Of a stretch of DNA of 64,000 nucleotides, positions 54,910 through 64,000 are shown in pieces. The notes beneath the pieces were generated by a model, which saw nothing but the letters and a program-made list of their open reading frames with translations, did no database searches and had not been told where the DNA came from. The stretch is from the NCBI GenBank assembly GCA_023390335.1, contig JAEWCZ010000066.1, positions 248,001-312,000 of the forward strand, read 5' to 3'. The translations under genes and the position numbers were made by a program. Every line of letters starts with the position of its first letter. Position 1 is the stretch's first letter. The stretch is from Bacillota bacterium. Lineage in GTDB: Bacteria; Bacillota; Clostridia; Acetivibrionales; DSM-1351.

Positions 54910-57531
54910 ATGAAGATTAGAAATAGCAAAAAAATTATGATTTTATTTTTACTTATTGCTTTTACGTGTACTTCTCTATTAGTACAACCACTATCCGCCA
55001 ATGGAGCCGTAAGTGCTTCGTATAATTGGGATAATGTTAAAATCGGCGGAGGAGGAGGATATGTTTGCGGAATTGTTTATAATCCAACTGAGAAAGGCCT
55101 TGTTTATGCTCGTACCGACATGGGTGGAGCATATATAAGGAACAAGCAAACATTAGAATGGGAACCTATTACCGACTGGGTATCACCGGATGAATGGAAC
55201 CTTTTAGGGTGTGAAAGTATAGCTACCGACCCGGTTGATACAAACAGAGTTTATATAGCAGCCGGTACATATACAAACAGCTGGACATCAATGAACGGGT
55301 ATATTCTGCGTTCTGACGACTACGGTAAAACGTGGCAAAGGACGGAACTGCCTTTCAAATTCGGAGGAAACATGCCAGGGCGTTCAGTTGGTGAACGTTT
55401 AATGGTTGATCCCAACAGCAATAACATATTATATTTTGCGGCAAGAAGCGGCAAAGGTCTCTGGAAAAGTACAGATTACGGTAAAACCTGGGCAAAGGTT
55501 AGCAGCTTCACAAATGTAGGAAACTATGTTGAAGACCCCAATTTTGAGTATTCATCGGATAATCTGGGATTGTGTTTTGTAACTTTTGATTCATATAAGG
55601 GTACTAAAGGTACACCGACTAAGGACATTTATGTCGGTGTTGCTGATAAAAAGAATCCGCTGTATGTCAGTCATGATGCGGGAGTAACATGGAACCCGGT
55701 TCAAGGTCAACCTACAGAAAGTACTTTTACACAGCATAATAGTAAAGCCTTGAAAATCGGTATCCCTCAGCATGCAGTTGTAAGCAGCAAAGGAATTTTA
55801 TATGTTACATATTGTGATAGGGGAGGTCCTTATCAGTGTGATGACGGTGCAGTTTATAAATACGACACAAATACAGGTGTTTGGACAGATATAACACCTC
55901 CTTCCGGGAAAAACTGGGATGGTTCACCAAAGTATGAAAACTACTACGGATTTTCAGGTTTAAGTATTGATGCACAAAATCCTGATACACTTATAATATC
56001 GTCACTTCAATCATGGTGGCCTGATAACTTTATTTTCCGTTCAAGGGATGCTGGTGCAACTTGGAATGCTATTTGGGAACACGGTGATTCATATCCGTCA
56101 AGAAATCTTAAATATACAATGGATATTTCAAAAGCTCCTTGGCTTACATTTGGAAATAAGATAAATGCAGCAAGCGGCGGTTTGGTAACAGGCGACGAAA
56201 TAATGAATTATCCTGCACCAAAGCTTGGTTGGATGATGAGCGCTCTTGCAATCAATCCTTTTGATTCCAATGAAATGATGTATGGTACAGGTGCAACTAT
56301 TTATGGCTCAAAAAATCTGACAGATTGGGATAGCGGAAAATTTGTAAATATCGAAGTTATGGGAACGGGAGTTGAAGAAACCGCTGTATTAAGTCTGATA
56401 TGTCCTCCAATTAATGGCGTAGAACTGATAAGCGGAGTTGGAGATATCTGTGGCTTCGTGCATAAAGACTTAAAAGTAGGTCCAGATATGATGATGCTAA
56501 CTCCTAGATTTACAAGTACTACAGGTTTGGATTATGCAGAGCTCAATCCGAAAACTATAGTAAGAGTAGGAAATACTGATAAAGAACAATATGAAATGAT
56601 CAAAAAGAGCGTCGCCATTTCTAAAGATGGTGGCACAACATGGGCTGAAGTTCAGCCAAATATAAGTTATACCTTCCCTGCAAGTACTGAAGATGACATT
56701 ATACAGGGTGGTACTGTTGCAGTGGCTGCCGACGGTTCAACCTTTGTCTGGTCAACAGGCACAAGTCAGGGAGTTGTATGCTATGTAAATGGTGGCTGGA
56801 AAGCAGTCAGTACACTTCCGGCAGGTGCAAATGTTTGTTCCGACAGAGTTAACCCGAAAGTATTCTATGCTTATGCAAATAATACTTTCTATTCAAGTAA
56901 CGATGGAGGTCTAACATTCACAGCTGTAAAAACAGGTCTTGAGGCTGCTGCTTCCAAAATCAAAGCAGTTCCTAATAAAGAAGGGCATGTTTGGATTCCT
57001 GGTTCAACCACAGGTCTTTCCTACACAACTGACGGAGGTAAAACAATTAATAAAGTTAGCGACATTACCAGATCTGATGTAGTTGGATTCGGTAAAGCCA
57101 AGGATGGCGGAGATTACTTGGCAATCTATATGTGTGGAGAAAAAGACGGTCTATATGCAGTCTATCGTTCCGATGATATGGCTAAAAGCTGGGTTAGAGT
57201 GAATGACGACCAGCACCAGTATGGTTCTATAAACTACTCAATTACAGGAGACTTAAGAGTTTATGGCCGTGTATTTGTTGCAACCAATGGAAGAGGTATT
57301 GTATATGGTGAGCCTAACTCAGGTACACCAACTCCTACTATTGGAGATATTAATGAAGACGATCGAGTTGATGCTCTCGATTTTGCAGCATTAAAAAAGT
57401 ATCTTCTCGGTTTAGCAACACTTACTGGTAACCAATTGATTGCCGCTGATGTTAATCATGATGGTTCAGTAAATGCTATTGACTTGGCAGTATTTAAAAG
57501 CTATTTATTGGGAAAAATTACCTCATTTTAA
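54910..57531 (+). CDS. Cellulosomal GH74 xyloglucanase with type I dockerin
   Basis: Secreted enzyme of 873 residues. Signal peptide to about ANG-AV (32-33); GH74 domain of two seven-bladed propellers with repeated S.DYGKTW / SRDAGATW Asp-box-like blades; catalytic acids Asp70 (ARTDMGGAY) and Asp512 (GVGDICGF), matching the two Asp of characterised GH74 enzymes. Short TPTPT linker then a dockerin (about 815-870) with two Ca-binding repeats, GDINEDDRVDALDFAAL and ADVNHDGSVNAIDLAVF, each with the LxxxKxYLLG helix. It cleaves xyloglucan and docks onto a scaffoldin cohesin. AGGAGG precedes the ATG. Confidence 0.96.
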   Translation: MKIRNSKKIMILFLLIAFTCTSLLVQPLSANGAVSASYNWDNVKIGGGGGYVCGIVYNPTEKGLVYARTDMGGAYIRNKQTLEWEPITDWVSPDEWNLLGCESIATDPVDTNRVYIAAGTYTNSWTSMNGYILRSDDYGKTWQRTELPFKFGGNMPGRSVGERLMVDPNSNNILYFAARSGKGLWKSTDYGKTWAKVSSFTNVGNYVEDPNFEYSSDNLGLCFVTFDSYKGTKGTPTKDIYVGVADKKNPLYVSHDAGVTWNPVQGQPTESTFTQHNSKALKIGIPQHAVVSSKGILYVTYCDRGGPYQCDDGAVYKYDTNTGVWTDITPPSGKNWDGSPKYENYYGFSGLSIDAQNPDTLIISSLQSWWPDNFIFRSRDAGATWNAIWEHGDSYPSRNLKYTMDISKAPWLTFGNKINAASGGLVTGDEIMNYPAPKLGWMMSALAINPFDSNEMMYGTGATIYGSKNLTDWDSGKFVNIEVMGTGVEETAVLSLICPPINGVELISGVGDICGFVHKDLKVGPDMMMLTPRFTSTTGLDYAELNPKTIVRVGNTDKEQYEMIKKSVAISKDGGTTWAEVQPNISYTFPASTEDDIIQGGTVAVAADGSTFVWSTGTSQGVVCYVNGGWKAVSTLPAGANVCSDRVNPKVFYAYANNTFYSSNDGGLTFTAVKTGLEAAASKIKAVPNKEGHVWIPGSTTGLSYTTDGGKTINKVSDITRSDVVGFGKAKDGGDYLAIYMCGEKDGLYAVYRSDDMAKSWVRVNDDQHQYGSINYSITGDLRVYGRVFVATNGRGIVYGEPNSGTPTPTIGDINEDDRVDALDFAALKKYLLGLATLTGNQLIAADVNHDGSVNAIDLAVFKSYLLGKITSF

Positions 57532-57581
57532 AAAGAGCCACCACTTAGTGACGTTGTAAAAAAAGTAGGTAAGAATTATAT

Positions 57582-57637
57582 GAAGTGCACCCCAAATGTT
57601 GGATTATAAAATCTAACTTTTGAGGTGTACTTTTTTA
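57582..57637 (+). terminator. Terminator of the GH74 gene
   Basis: Long stem AAGTGCACCCCAAA.GTTGGAT / ATCTAAC.TTTTGAGGTGTACTT with a six-base loop and a T-run. Confidence 0.92.
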
Positions 57638-57700
57638 TGACCCAAAATTAATCCTGTTAATTACGGAAAAGAACTACACAAGTTCACGTAAATTAATGAA

Positions 57701-57742
57701 TGTTAACGAATAATGAAACGTAACTATTTACAAACGTTAACA
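57701..57742 (+). promoter_or_regulatory. Inverted repeat TGTTAACG / CGTTAACA before the deoR gene
   Basis: TGTTAACG (57701-57708) and CGTTAACA (57735-57742), each holding a GTTAAC core, spaced by about 26 bases. Candidate autoregulatory site for the DeoR-family protein that starts at 57813. Confidence 0.45.
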
Positions 57743-57812
57743 ATCATGATATTATTTTAATAAGCATTAATATTGTTGCGAATAAATAGTATATTTTGAA
57801 GGAGTTGATATT

Positions 57813-58589
57813 ATGTTCATTGAAGAAAGGCATCAGGAAATTCTGAATATCATTAATGAGAATGGAAGGATTTCAATAGGCGAAATTCAAGATAAGTTTG
57901 ATGTTTCTGTTGATTCTGCACGAAGAGATTTAAGAATACTTGAAGAAAAAGGCCTGCTAAAAAGAACACATGGAGGGGCTATACCAGTGATGCAAGTTGG
58001 TTTGCATTACCCTAAAAAGTGGAGCACAACACAAATGAAAACAGTTGAAGAAAACTATGACGCAATTGCTAAAAAAGCTGTAGAGTTTATTAAACCTAAC
58101 GATGCAGTCTATATCACTTCAGGAACTGTTGGATATTTGATGTTAAAGTACCTACCCACAGATATAGAGTATACTGTTGTAACTAATTCTATTGATAATG
58201 CTTCATTTTTAAGAAACTATGATAATATACAAGTTTATGTTGTGGGAGGTAAAATGAGGCAAAATGGAAGGATTGTAGATTCATTTGCTCAAGAGTTTGT
58301 TAGGAATATGAGATTTGACGTTAGTTTTCTAACAGGTGCCGGATTTTCTGCAAGTTTTGGGATTTCAAATGGTACCCCGGAAACTTCAGCTTTTCAAAGA
58401 GCAATTGCAGAAAATTCTAGGAAAAACATTGCTTTATTCCCTAATCAAAAGATAGGCCATAATTCATTCTTAAAAGATGTTGATGCAACTAAATTTGATA
58501 TCTTAATAACAGATTGGGATGCGGTAGAAGATGAATTATCTAAAATTGAGGATTTAGGAATTAATGTAATTGTAGTTAATAAACAATAA
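57813..58589 (+). CDS. DeoR-family transcriptional regulator
   Basis: 258 residues. N-terminal HTH (EERHQEILNIINENGRISIGEIQDKFDVSVDSARRDLR in two parts; recognition helix SVDSARRDLRIL and wing LLKRTHGGAIP) and a C-terminal DeoR sugar-phosphate sensor domain with YITSGTVGYLMLKYL, VTNSI and the TGAGFSAS..GISNGTPETS stretch. This type senses a phosphorylated sugar. No sugar operon is directly beside it; flanked by the GH74 gene and AraC relic. GGAG precedes the ATG. Confidence 0.92.
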   Translation: MFIEERHQEILNIINENGRISIGEIQDKFDVSVDSARRDLRILEEKGLLKRTHGGAIPVMQVGLHYPKKWSTTQMKTVEENYDAIAKKAVEFIKPNDAVYITSGTVGYLMLKYLPTDIEYTVVTNSIDNASFLRNYDNIQVYVVGGKMRQNGRIVDSFAQEFVRNMRFDVSFLTGAGFSASFGISNGTPETSAFQRAIAENSRKNIALFPNQKIGHNSFLKDVDATKFDILITDWDAVEDELSKIEDLGINVIVVNKQ

Positions 58590-58725
58590 TTAAATATATC
58601 AAAAATTCATGTTAAACAGCATAGTTTTGAAATAAAAATAATAAAAAAGAGCAAGAAATATCGAGAAACTTTGATTTGTCTCACTTATAATCAAACTTTA
58701 GAAAGAAAATGTTTTGGGAGTGTTC

Positions 58726-58851
58726 ATGAACATACAGGATGTAAAAAACTACATTAATGAAAACCTGACAGAGCGGATTTCTCTTAATTATATCGCAGCA
58801 CACATGAATTATTCACCATATTATTTTAGCTTTAACTATTTCTTTCTATAA
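58726..58851 (+). pseudogene. AraC-type helix-turn-helix remnant
   Basis: A 41-codon frame (ATG 58726, TAA 58849) reads as the first HTH of an AraC regulator: VKNYINENLTERISLNYIA, then AHMNYSPYYFS, the usual L..IA...S..YFS pattern, after which it breaks off; no second HTH follows. GGGAG precedes the ATG, so the stub might be translated, but the gene is a fragment. Confidence 0.7.
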
Positions 58852-59003
58852 GACGTTTCGTTCAATCACTTCTATCTTATACAACTTAATAACTATCAAA
58901 AAAGTAGATTTTAGTAAAATATTGTAATATTTTGTTGACAATCATTAAAATAAATGTCAAAATATAAAGTATTTAACAAATTTACTGTGAGGAGTGAAGT
59001 ACT

Positions 59004-62000
59004 ATGAAGAAAGCAATTTCTATCATCGTTGCTGTCATCATGCTGATAAGTTCATTCGGAACATCATTTGCAGCAGCAGATTCAACGATTGAAACAGTAC
59101 GACAAACGTTCAAAGATCTAAATGGTCACTGGGGAGCAGATGCTATTGACAAATGGTCAGCACTGGGTGTCATTAACGGATATGACGGACATTTCAGACC
59201 TAATGATTCTATAACCAGAGGAGAAATGGCATGTATCCTTGACAACGTTATGGACTACCAATCGGCTTCCAAGAACACTTTTTCAGATTTAAAAGCGGGG
59301 CAGTTCTATACCAATGCAGTTCTAAAGGCAAATGCCGCAGGAATTATTAATGGTAATGGAGCTACATTGCTTCGCCCGGCAGATAAAGTTACAAGGGAAG
59401 AAGCAGTAGTTATGATGGCAAAAGCATTCGCAGTAAATGAAAGCACTACTTCCAATACGAAATTTACTGATGAAAAAGAAATATCATCCTGGGCAAGGAC
59501 TTCTGTTTTTGGGATGGAGGCCAAGGGCTATGTAAATGGGAATAAGGGTAAGTTTAATCCTAAAGCAAATATTACCAGAGCAGAAATTGTAGCAATCATA
59601 AATAACATTGTAAAAGGTTATTATACAAAAGCTGGTACTTATAACGATAATGTGACTGGAACAGTTATTATAAAGGTACCTGACGTTATACTCAAGGGAG
59701 TTAATATTACGGAGAATCTGATAATTGCAGAAGGCGTTGGACAAGGGGATGTCACTCTTGACAGTGTAACTGTTAAGGGGAATACTGTTGTTAGAGGCGG
59801 TGGCGAACATTCCATACATATTACCGGAACTTCAAATATCTCAAATATCAAAATTGAAAAGATAAATGATAAACTGAGAATAGCAATCTCAGATGGCAAC
59901 ACTGTAAAAGAAATTGAAATTGCAAAAGGTGAAGAAATCATAGTTACAGGTTCTGTAGGGACTTTGGAAATAGCAACTCCAGATGTAGTTGTTAAAGCAG
60001 TTGCAGCAAATATTTCAGATACGAAGGTTGCAAGCACCGACACTACTATTTTGGTAGATAAGCAATCAAAGATAAAATCTGTTTCTGTAAATAATTCAGC
60101 ACAAAATACTGCAATAAAGGCTGAAAAAGGTGCTGTTGTTAACACAGTATTTTCAGAAGCAGAAACTACTGTTAGTGGAGAAGGAACTGTAGAGCAAGTC
60201 CTTCTCAAGGAGGGTGCAAATAATTCCAGTGTTACAACACCCAACACGCATATAACAGCAGTAGCCGGTGTAACAGGGGCAACCGCTGGAGGAGTGCCTG
60301 TAACGGGTGGAACTTCAGTCGTAAATAATAGTACCGGAAACGGTACGCCAGTCGTAACACCAATACCTAATCCCGGTAATGGCGGAAACAGTGGCGGTGA
60401 TAATACAACACCACCTGTAACGCCAGTCAGTGATATTAGGGTTTTATCAACGACTATGACCTTGATAGCAGGTGGAACAACGGGAAAAATAATAGCAATA
60501 GTCATACCTTCAAATGCAACAAACAAAAATGTAACATGGTTATCCAGCGATACTAAGGTTGCAACCGTAAATAATGGTATAGTAACTCCATTGACTGAAG
60601 GTACAACTATAATCTCAGCTGTCTCAGCTGCAGATCCGACTAAATCAGCAATAACTACTGTAACTGTTAATCCAGCTGGCACGATACCGCCTGAACTTTC
60701 TGACGGAACAGTTGAAAATCTGGGTTCAGCAACAGGAACAACAGCTAAATTGAAATTTCATGCTACACATGAAACTGATAGGGTTAATTACTATTGTTTA
60801 ATACAAGATGCAAGTGCGGATATTCCTAATGTGGCGGAGATTAAAACATCAAAAATAAAAGCGACATATATCGGAAATCCTGTAAATTATTCGTTCGATC
60901 TGAAAGGACTTACAGCGGGTCAAAAATATACAGCCTATATAGTAATGGAAGATGCTTCAGGTAATACCTCTAATATTCTTACAATTACTGGCATAAATCC
61001 ATATTCAAATGCTGATTTAGAAAAGTTAAATACTCCAAGTCTAATACTATCCTCAGATACTTCAGGAATAGGCGGGCTAGCTTACACAATCACTTCAGCG
61101 AATGGTACAGAAGACAGCAATGTAAAAGAATATTCCATAGAAGTTGCTCTAATCTCAGCATTAGGAACACCGCCAGATAAAATCACGTTTACAATTCCGA
61201 AAAACAGTGTTTCAGGGGTATTATTGTTGAACAATTTTATTGTTGCCGGAAACTCATATGTTGCACGAATTCAAGCTATTGTCACAGATGGTAATAAAGT
61301 ATATCAGAATTCTGATTACAGTGCATATACCGCTGTGGCAGTTGCTCAGGCAGTAGCCCCCATAGAGCCAGACATTCAAGTAGCTTATGTATCTAATTTT
61401 AATATAGATGCAGCAGATAGAAGTATAATGTTTAGGTTTTCAGGTTCTAATGGAGCATTGAGAAGCAGTTTAACTATTGATACGTCTAAATTAAAAATTA
61501 AGATAGGTGACACAGAACATCAATTATCAACTTACACAAAGGAGAAAACCCATTCACCTGGAACTTACGAGTTATTGTATGATTTCTTACCAGCTCCGGA
61601 ATACGTGAAAATATATTTGACAGCTAATGATTATAATGCAATTACAGGTGATGCCAACTTTACATCAGCTACGGGAACAAATAAATTTGTCACGGATTTG
61701 GGATGGGCAAGCATAAACGGTATGGTTAGTGGAAAAGCTTCTGAGTCTACGATAGAATTTTCAAGGGATTTGACAATCGAAAACAATTCAGATGAATATA
61801 TTGCTAAATATAAGATATCGCAATATGATAACTATCCAGTGTCCGGAAATAAGATTAAAGATATAAGTTATTCTACTAGTACAATTACTTTCTATAGTAA
61901 CATGGTAACTAAGCTGTATCCAGAACCCACTAAAGGATATAAAATAACAAAGACTATTACTCCTGCTGACTCAAGTATTAGCTTTAGTGAAAACGATGTT

Positions 62001-62996
62001 TGGACAAGACTTTCAGCTGAGGAAACTCCAACAGCCTTTCCAGATACAAAAGATTATTACAGAGTACCAAGTGCCGATACTGACCGAGTTATGATAGGTG
62101 GAGTTTACTACAAGGTAGCTCAAGGTGTGGCTGATAGAATAAACAGTATGTTGACCATTATGTATGGTGAAATGTTTGATAACACAAATTCATTAATGTT
62201 CAAATTCGGTGATAATGGAACCATAGAAGCTATAAAAGTAGTTGGTGATGTAACCATCGGTATTGATCTGGTGGGTCACTTTGCACCAAGCGGTATTCCG
62301 GTTTATGTAGATTCTGATTCTGCAAAACTTACCATCATCGGTGGAAACACAATTGGTGATATTATTGTAAATCAAGCTTCTAAAAATTCTTATGCTATAT
62401 ATGTAATGGGCGGTAAGGTAGGAAACATTACCTTAGCTGACGGAGTTAAACTCAGTATACAGGGCTCCGAGGGTGTGACTGAGGTTGGAAATATCAGTGG
62501 CACAGGTACTTATACCGTTGCCATTGATGTGAATTCACAGAATAAGAGAAAAGTATTGGTCGGTGATGTTGAGCTGGGAAGCAGCGGAACCCTGGATTTA
62601 TACCAGAATGATGCCGGTGATTTGTCTGAGGAATATTTTACTATTGGAAATGTAACAGCATCAACTGGTGCTACTATTGTTATACCAAATTCTGAAAATG
62701 TGGAGTGTAATCCATATGGCTGGTTTACAAAATTTAAGGATTTAGTTGATATAGTTACTTTTAAAATTGGTTCCGAAATATATACTCCTCCCACTAGCCA
62801 GATAACAATTAATGGAAACAGCAGCTATGTACCAACACTAATGCATGGTGTTATTAACTACTATGACCCTGCAATTTGGAAATGGAGATTTTTCTTTACC
62901 GATGCCATTATTGCAAAAGAAGATCTGGAAAATGATAGTAAGACATTCACGTTTTCTGCCATTAATGCTGAACATATAAGCAGTTTAGTTGAGTAG
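59004..62996 (+). CDS. Large SLH-domain surface protein with BIG2 domain
   Basis: 1330 residues. Signal peptide (about 1-24), three S-layer-homology domains (about 35-205: LNGHWGADAIDKWSALGVI, AVLKANAAGIINGNG, WARTSVFGMEAKGYVNG), a strand-rich region (about 215-425), a Gly/Thr/Pro linker (about 430-475), a bacterial Ig-like group 2 domain (about 475-555, GKIIAIVIPSNATNKNVTW..), a fibronectin-III-like segment (about 560-670) and about 650 residues of unrecognised beta-rich sequence. It would be held on the cell wall by the SLH part. GGAG stands before the ATG. No enzyme motif found. It could be an adhesin or polysaccharide binder. Confidence 0.88.
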   Translation: MKKAISIIVAVIMLISSFGTSFAAADSTIETVRQTFKDLNGHWGADAIDKWSALGVINGYDGHFRPNDSITRGEMACILDNVMDYQSASKNTFSDLKAGQFYTNAVLKANAAGIINGNGATLLRPADKVTREEAVVMMAKAFAVNESTTSNTKFTDEKEISSWARTSVFGMEAKGYVNGNKGKFNPKANITRAEIVAIINNIVKGYYTKAGTYNDNVTGTVIIKVPDVILKGVNITENLIIAEGVGQGDVTLDSVTVKGNTVVRGGGEHSIHITGTSNISNIKIEKINDKLRIAISDGNTVKEIEIAKGEEIIVTGSVGTLEIATPDVVVKAVAANISDTKVASTDTTILVDKQSKIKSVSVNNSAQNTAIKAEKGAVVNTVFSEAETTVSGEGTVEQVLLKEGANNSSVTTPNTHITAVAGVTGATAGGVPVTGGTSVVNNSTGNGTPVVTPIPNPGNGGNSGGDNTTPPVTPVSDIRVLSTTMTLIAGGTTGKIIAIVIPSNATNKNVTWLSSDTKVATVNNGIVTPLTEGTTIISAVSAADPTKSAITTVTVNPAGTIPPELSDGTVENLGSATGTTAKLKFHATHETDRVNYYCLIQDASADIPNVAEIKTSKIKATYIGNPVNYSFDLKGLTAGQKYTAYIVMEDASGNTSNILTITGINPYSNADLEKLNTPSLILSSDTSGIGGLAYTITSANGTEDSNVKEYSIEVALISALGTPPDKITFTIPKNSVSGVLLLNNFIVAGNSYVARIQAIVTDGNKVYQNSDYSAYTAVAVAQAVAPIEPDIQVAYVSNFNIDAADRSIMFRFSGSNGALRSSLTIDTSKLKIKIGDTEHQLSTYTKEKTHSPGTYELLYDFLPAPEYVKIYLTANDYNAITGDANFTSATGTNKFVTDLGWASINGMVSGKASESTIEFSRDLTIENNSDEYIAKYKISQYDNYPVSGNKIKDISYSTSTITFYSNMVTKLYPEPTKGYKITKTITPADSSISFSENDVWTRLSAEETPTAFPDTKDYYRVPSADTDRVMIGGVYYKVAQGVADRINSMLTIMYGEMFDNTNSLMFKFGDNGTIEAIKVVGDVTIGIDLVGHFAPSGIPVYVDSDSAKLTIIGGNTIGDIIVNQASKNSYAIYVMGGKVGNITLADGVKLSIQGSEGVTEVGNISGTGTYTVAIDVNSQNKRKVLVGDVELGSSGTLDLYQNDAGDLSEEYFTIGNVTASTGATIVIPNSENVECNPYGWFTKFKDLVDIVTFKIGSEIYTPPTSQITINGNSSYVPTLMHGVINYYDPAIWKWRFFFTDAIIAKEDLENDSKTFTFSAINAEHISSLVE

Positions 62997-63029
62997 AACC
63001 AAGAAAATACTTGAAACAATAACTAAAAT

Positions 63030-63070
63030 AACCGTAGGAGGTTGAAATTAGACTCTCCTGCGGTTTTTTA
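63030..63070 (+). terminator. Terminator of the SLH protein gene
   Basis: AACCGTAGGAG / CTCCTGCGGTT stem (one wobble), loop of about 18 bases, then TTTTTTA. Confidence 0.9.
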
Positions 63071-63087
63071 TATTATTAGTTATCCAA

Positions 63088-63116
63088 TTGACATGTAAAT
63101 GGTTAAATAATATACT
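63088..63116 (+). promoter_or_regulatory. Promoter of the BtrH-like gene
   Basis: TTGACA (63088-63093), 17-base spacer, TATACT (63111-63116), start near 63123; leader of about 55 bases. Confidence 0.8.
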
Positions 63117-63177
63117 TGTACTATAAAATGGAATTACATCAATATTTATACAGTCATTGTATTTTAAGGAGGAAGCC

Positions 63178-64000
63178 ATGCAAAGATTACACATACCTAA
63201 TTTTGCAAATGACAGCTATTATTATAAAACTATAAGCTGTGTGGACGCTCCTTTAGCTATAGCATCAGGATATTTTGACTATGAGAACTATTTTTATTTT
63301 TGTGCGTATTATTCATTACGTTTAATATGGGAGACGAATGTTGATCGCTTTGAATCAGTAAACATAAGACTGAATAAATTGGGTTTAGAATTAGTGACAG
63401 TAAATACTCCAAATAGAGAGACACTACTTAAAACTATAAAATCTGTTCTGGATGAAAAATACCCTATCGTTATATATTTTGATTATTTTAGTATGTTCTA
63501 TTGCGATTTCAATTATAAAAAGGCTCATGGGCCTCACGGAATTATTATAAATGGCTACAATGAAGAAACATCTACTATCACAATTATGGATTGCTCACAT
63601 GTTGGTTTTGATAACCCTTTTTATAGCCTAACACTGAAAGAAGATATCTTTTTAGACCTATGGGAAGAATCAAATAAATACTTCAATGGAAATCTCGCCA
63701 ATTATGCTGATAGATTATACTATATAAAACCCAGTGATACAAAAAAAGTTATGTTTAGTGATTTCAATTTTCTAAAAGATGTAGTAGAAAATAAGTATAT
63801 TACTGAAAACGATAATTTAATTAGAAATGTAATTCATAATAAAAACTTTGAAATCTCTGCTGCTGAGCTATATAAAAGAGACCTTGTTGACTCTACAAAG
63901 AACATTTTCAAAATATTAGATAGGTTATACGATCAATTAGTTAAGGATAATATAAGCGTAAATAATTATGAAGAATTTAAAGTCAAATATTCAAATAAAA
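63178..64000 (+). CDS. BtrH N-terminal-like / papain-fold protein (cut by window edge)
   Basis: Open frame from ATG 63178 (AGGAGG nine bases before) to the window end, 274 complete codons visible. Residues 1-145 look like a papain-fold/BtrH N-terminal domain: Cys21 (TISCVDAPLA), His120 (GPHGIIINGYN) and Asp138 (TIMDCSH) in the order of a Cys-His-Asp set, with the 'HG-strand-turn-strand-D' pattern of C39 and BtrH proteins. The rest is helical (about 185-270). BtrH in butirosin synthesis is an acyltransferase; other members act on carrier-protein-bound peptides. Next genes are outside the window, so the function is open. Confidence 0.6.
   Translation, partial: MQRLHIPNFANDSYYYKTISCVDAPLAIASGYFDYENYFYFCAYYSLRLIWETNVDRFESVNIRLNKLGLELVTVNTPNRETLLKTIKSVLDEKYPIVIYFDYFSMFYCDFNYKKAHGPHGIIINGYNEETSTITIMDCSHVGFDNPFYSLTLKEDIFLDLWEESNKYFNGNLANYADRLYYIKPSDTKKVMFSDFNFLKDVVENKYITENDNLIRNVIHNKNFEISAAELYKRDLVDSTKNIFKILDRLYDQLVKDNISVNNYEEFKVKYSNK

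Noticed and set aside
58935..58968. Promoter TTGACA / TATAAA before the SLH gene
   Set aside because: The spacer is 22 bases, too long for a normal promoter.
59639..60682. A 347-codon open frame on the minus strand
   Set aside because: Lies wholly opposite the SLH protein, low-complexity Val/Thr/Pro composition that mirrors its repeats, and no ribosome site.

Overview
The window looks like a chromosome segment from a low-GC, anaerobic, cellulolytic member of the Clostridia, most like the Ruminiclostridium (Clostridium cellulolyticum) group. The reasons are a pyruvate:ferredoxin oxidoreductase, a secreted GH74 xyloglucanase with a type I dockerin (a cellulosome part), a GH11 xylanase remnant, S-layer-homology surface protein, glmS ribozyme, T-box leader and a DUF3787 spore-surface-type protein. 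The genus is inferred from gene content, not from a search. No tRNA, rRNA, CRISPR array, phage or intact insertion sequence was seen.

Layout. 1-5 kb: end of a PfkB sugar kinase, a zinc-type metal-binding lipoprotein behind a Zur-like box, then (minus strand) a DUF3787 gene followed by nifJ. 5-14.5 kb: a beta-helix-like protein, a LytTR response regulator with its own direct-repeat site, a Met-rich ferritin-like protein, DedA, an OmpR/histidine kinase pair followed by a small secreted YckD-like protein, an EamA exporter, an AraC regulator and an SDR. 14.6-23.3 kb: a membrane-anchored 5'-nucleotidase-like hydrolase, a PadR-DUF2812-NatAB-like ABC operon with two tandem palindromic operators, mannose-6-phosphate isomerase, and a second ABC exporter whose permease appears frameshifted near its end. 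23.3-27 kb: a structured leader and a CbiMQO-type Ni/Co uptake system, then DUF3842 and the nickel-binding CooT, probably one nickel module. 27-34 kb: a TPR protein, the damaged GH11 gene behind four 20-bp tandem repeats, and a MarR-linked heterodimeric ABC exporter.

34-51 kb is mostly core: DUF1015, PRC-barrel/YtxH-like/AI-2E transporter genes, a T-box leader ahead of a small membrane protein and valS, NAD synthetase, then cdaA-cdaR-(FAD enzyme)-glmM and, behind a glmS ribozyme, glmS. These last genes join cyclic-di-AMP synthesis and its regulator to the glucosamine pathway that feeds the cell wall.

51-64 kb is accessory: four genes of unknown or partly recognised type (one resembles a free-standing EF-Tu domain 3) separated by decayed sequence, almost 1 kb of gene-free DNA with palindromes, the GH74-dockerin enzyme, a DeoR regulator, an AraC remnant, a 1330-residue SLH surface protein, and the start of a BtrH/papain-like protein that runs off the end and may open a biosynthetic cluster.

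The points most worth following up are the GH11 protein lacking its acid/base glutamate, the leader RNA of the nickel module, the EF-Tu-domain-3 protein in its island of orphan genes, the long leader between the glmS ribozyme and its gene, and the truncated BtrH-like gene at the right edge.
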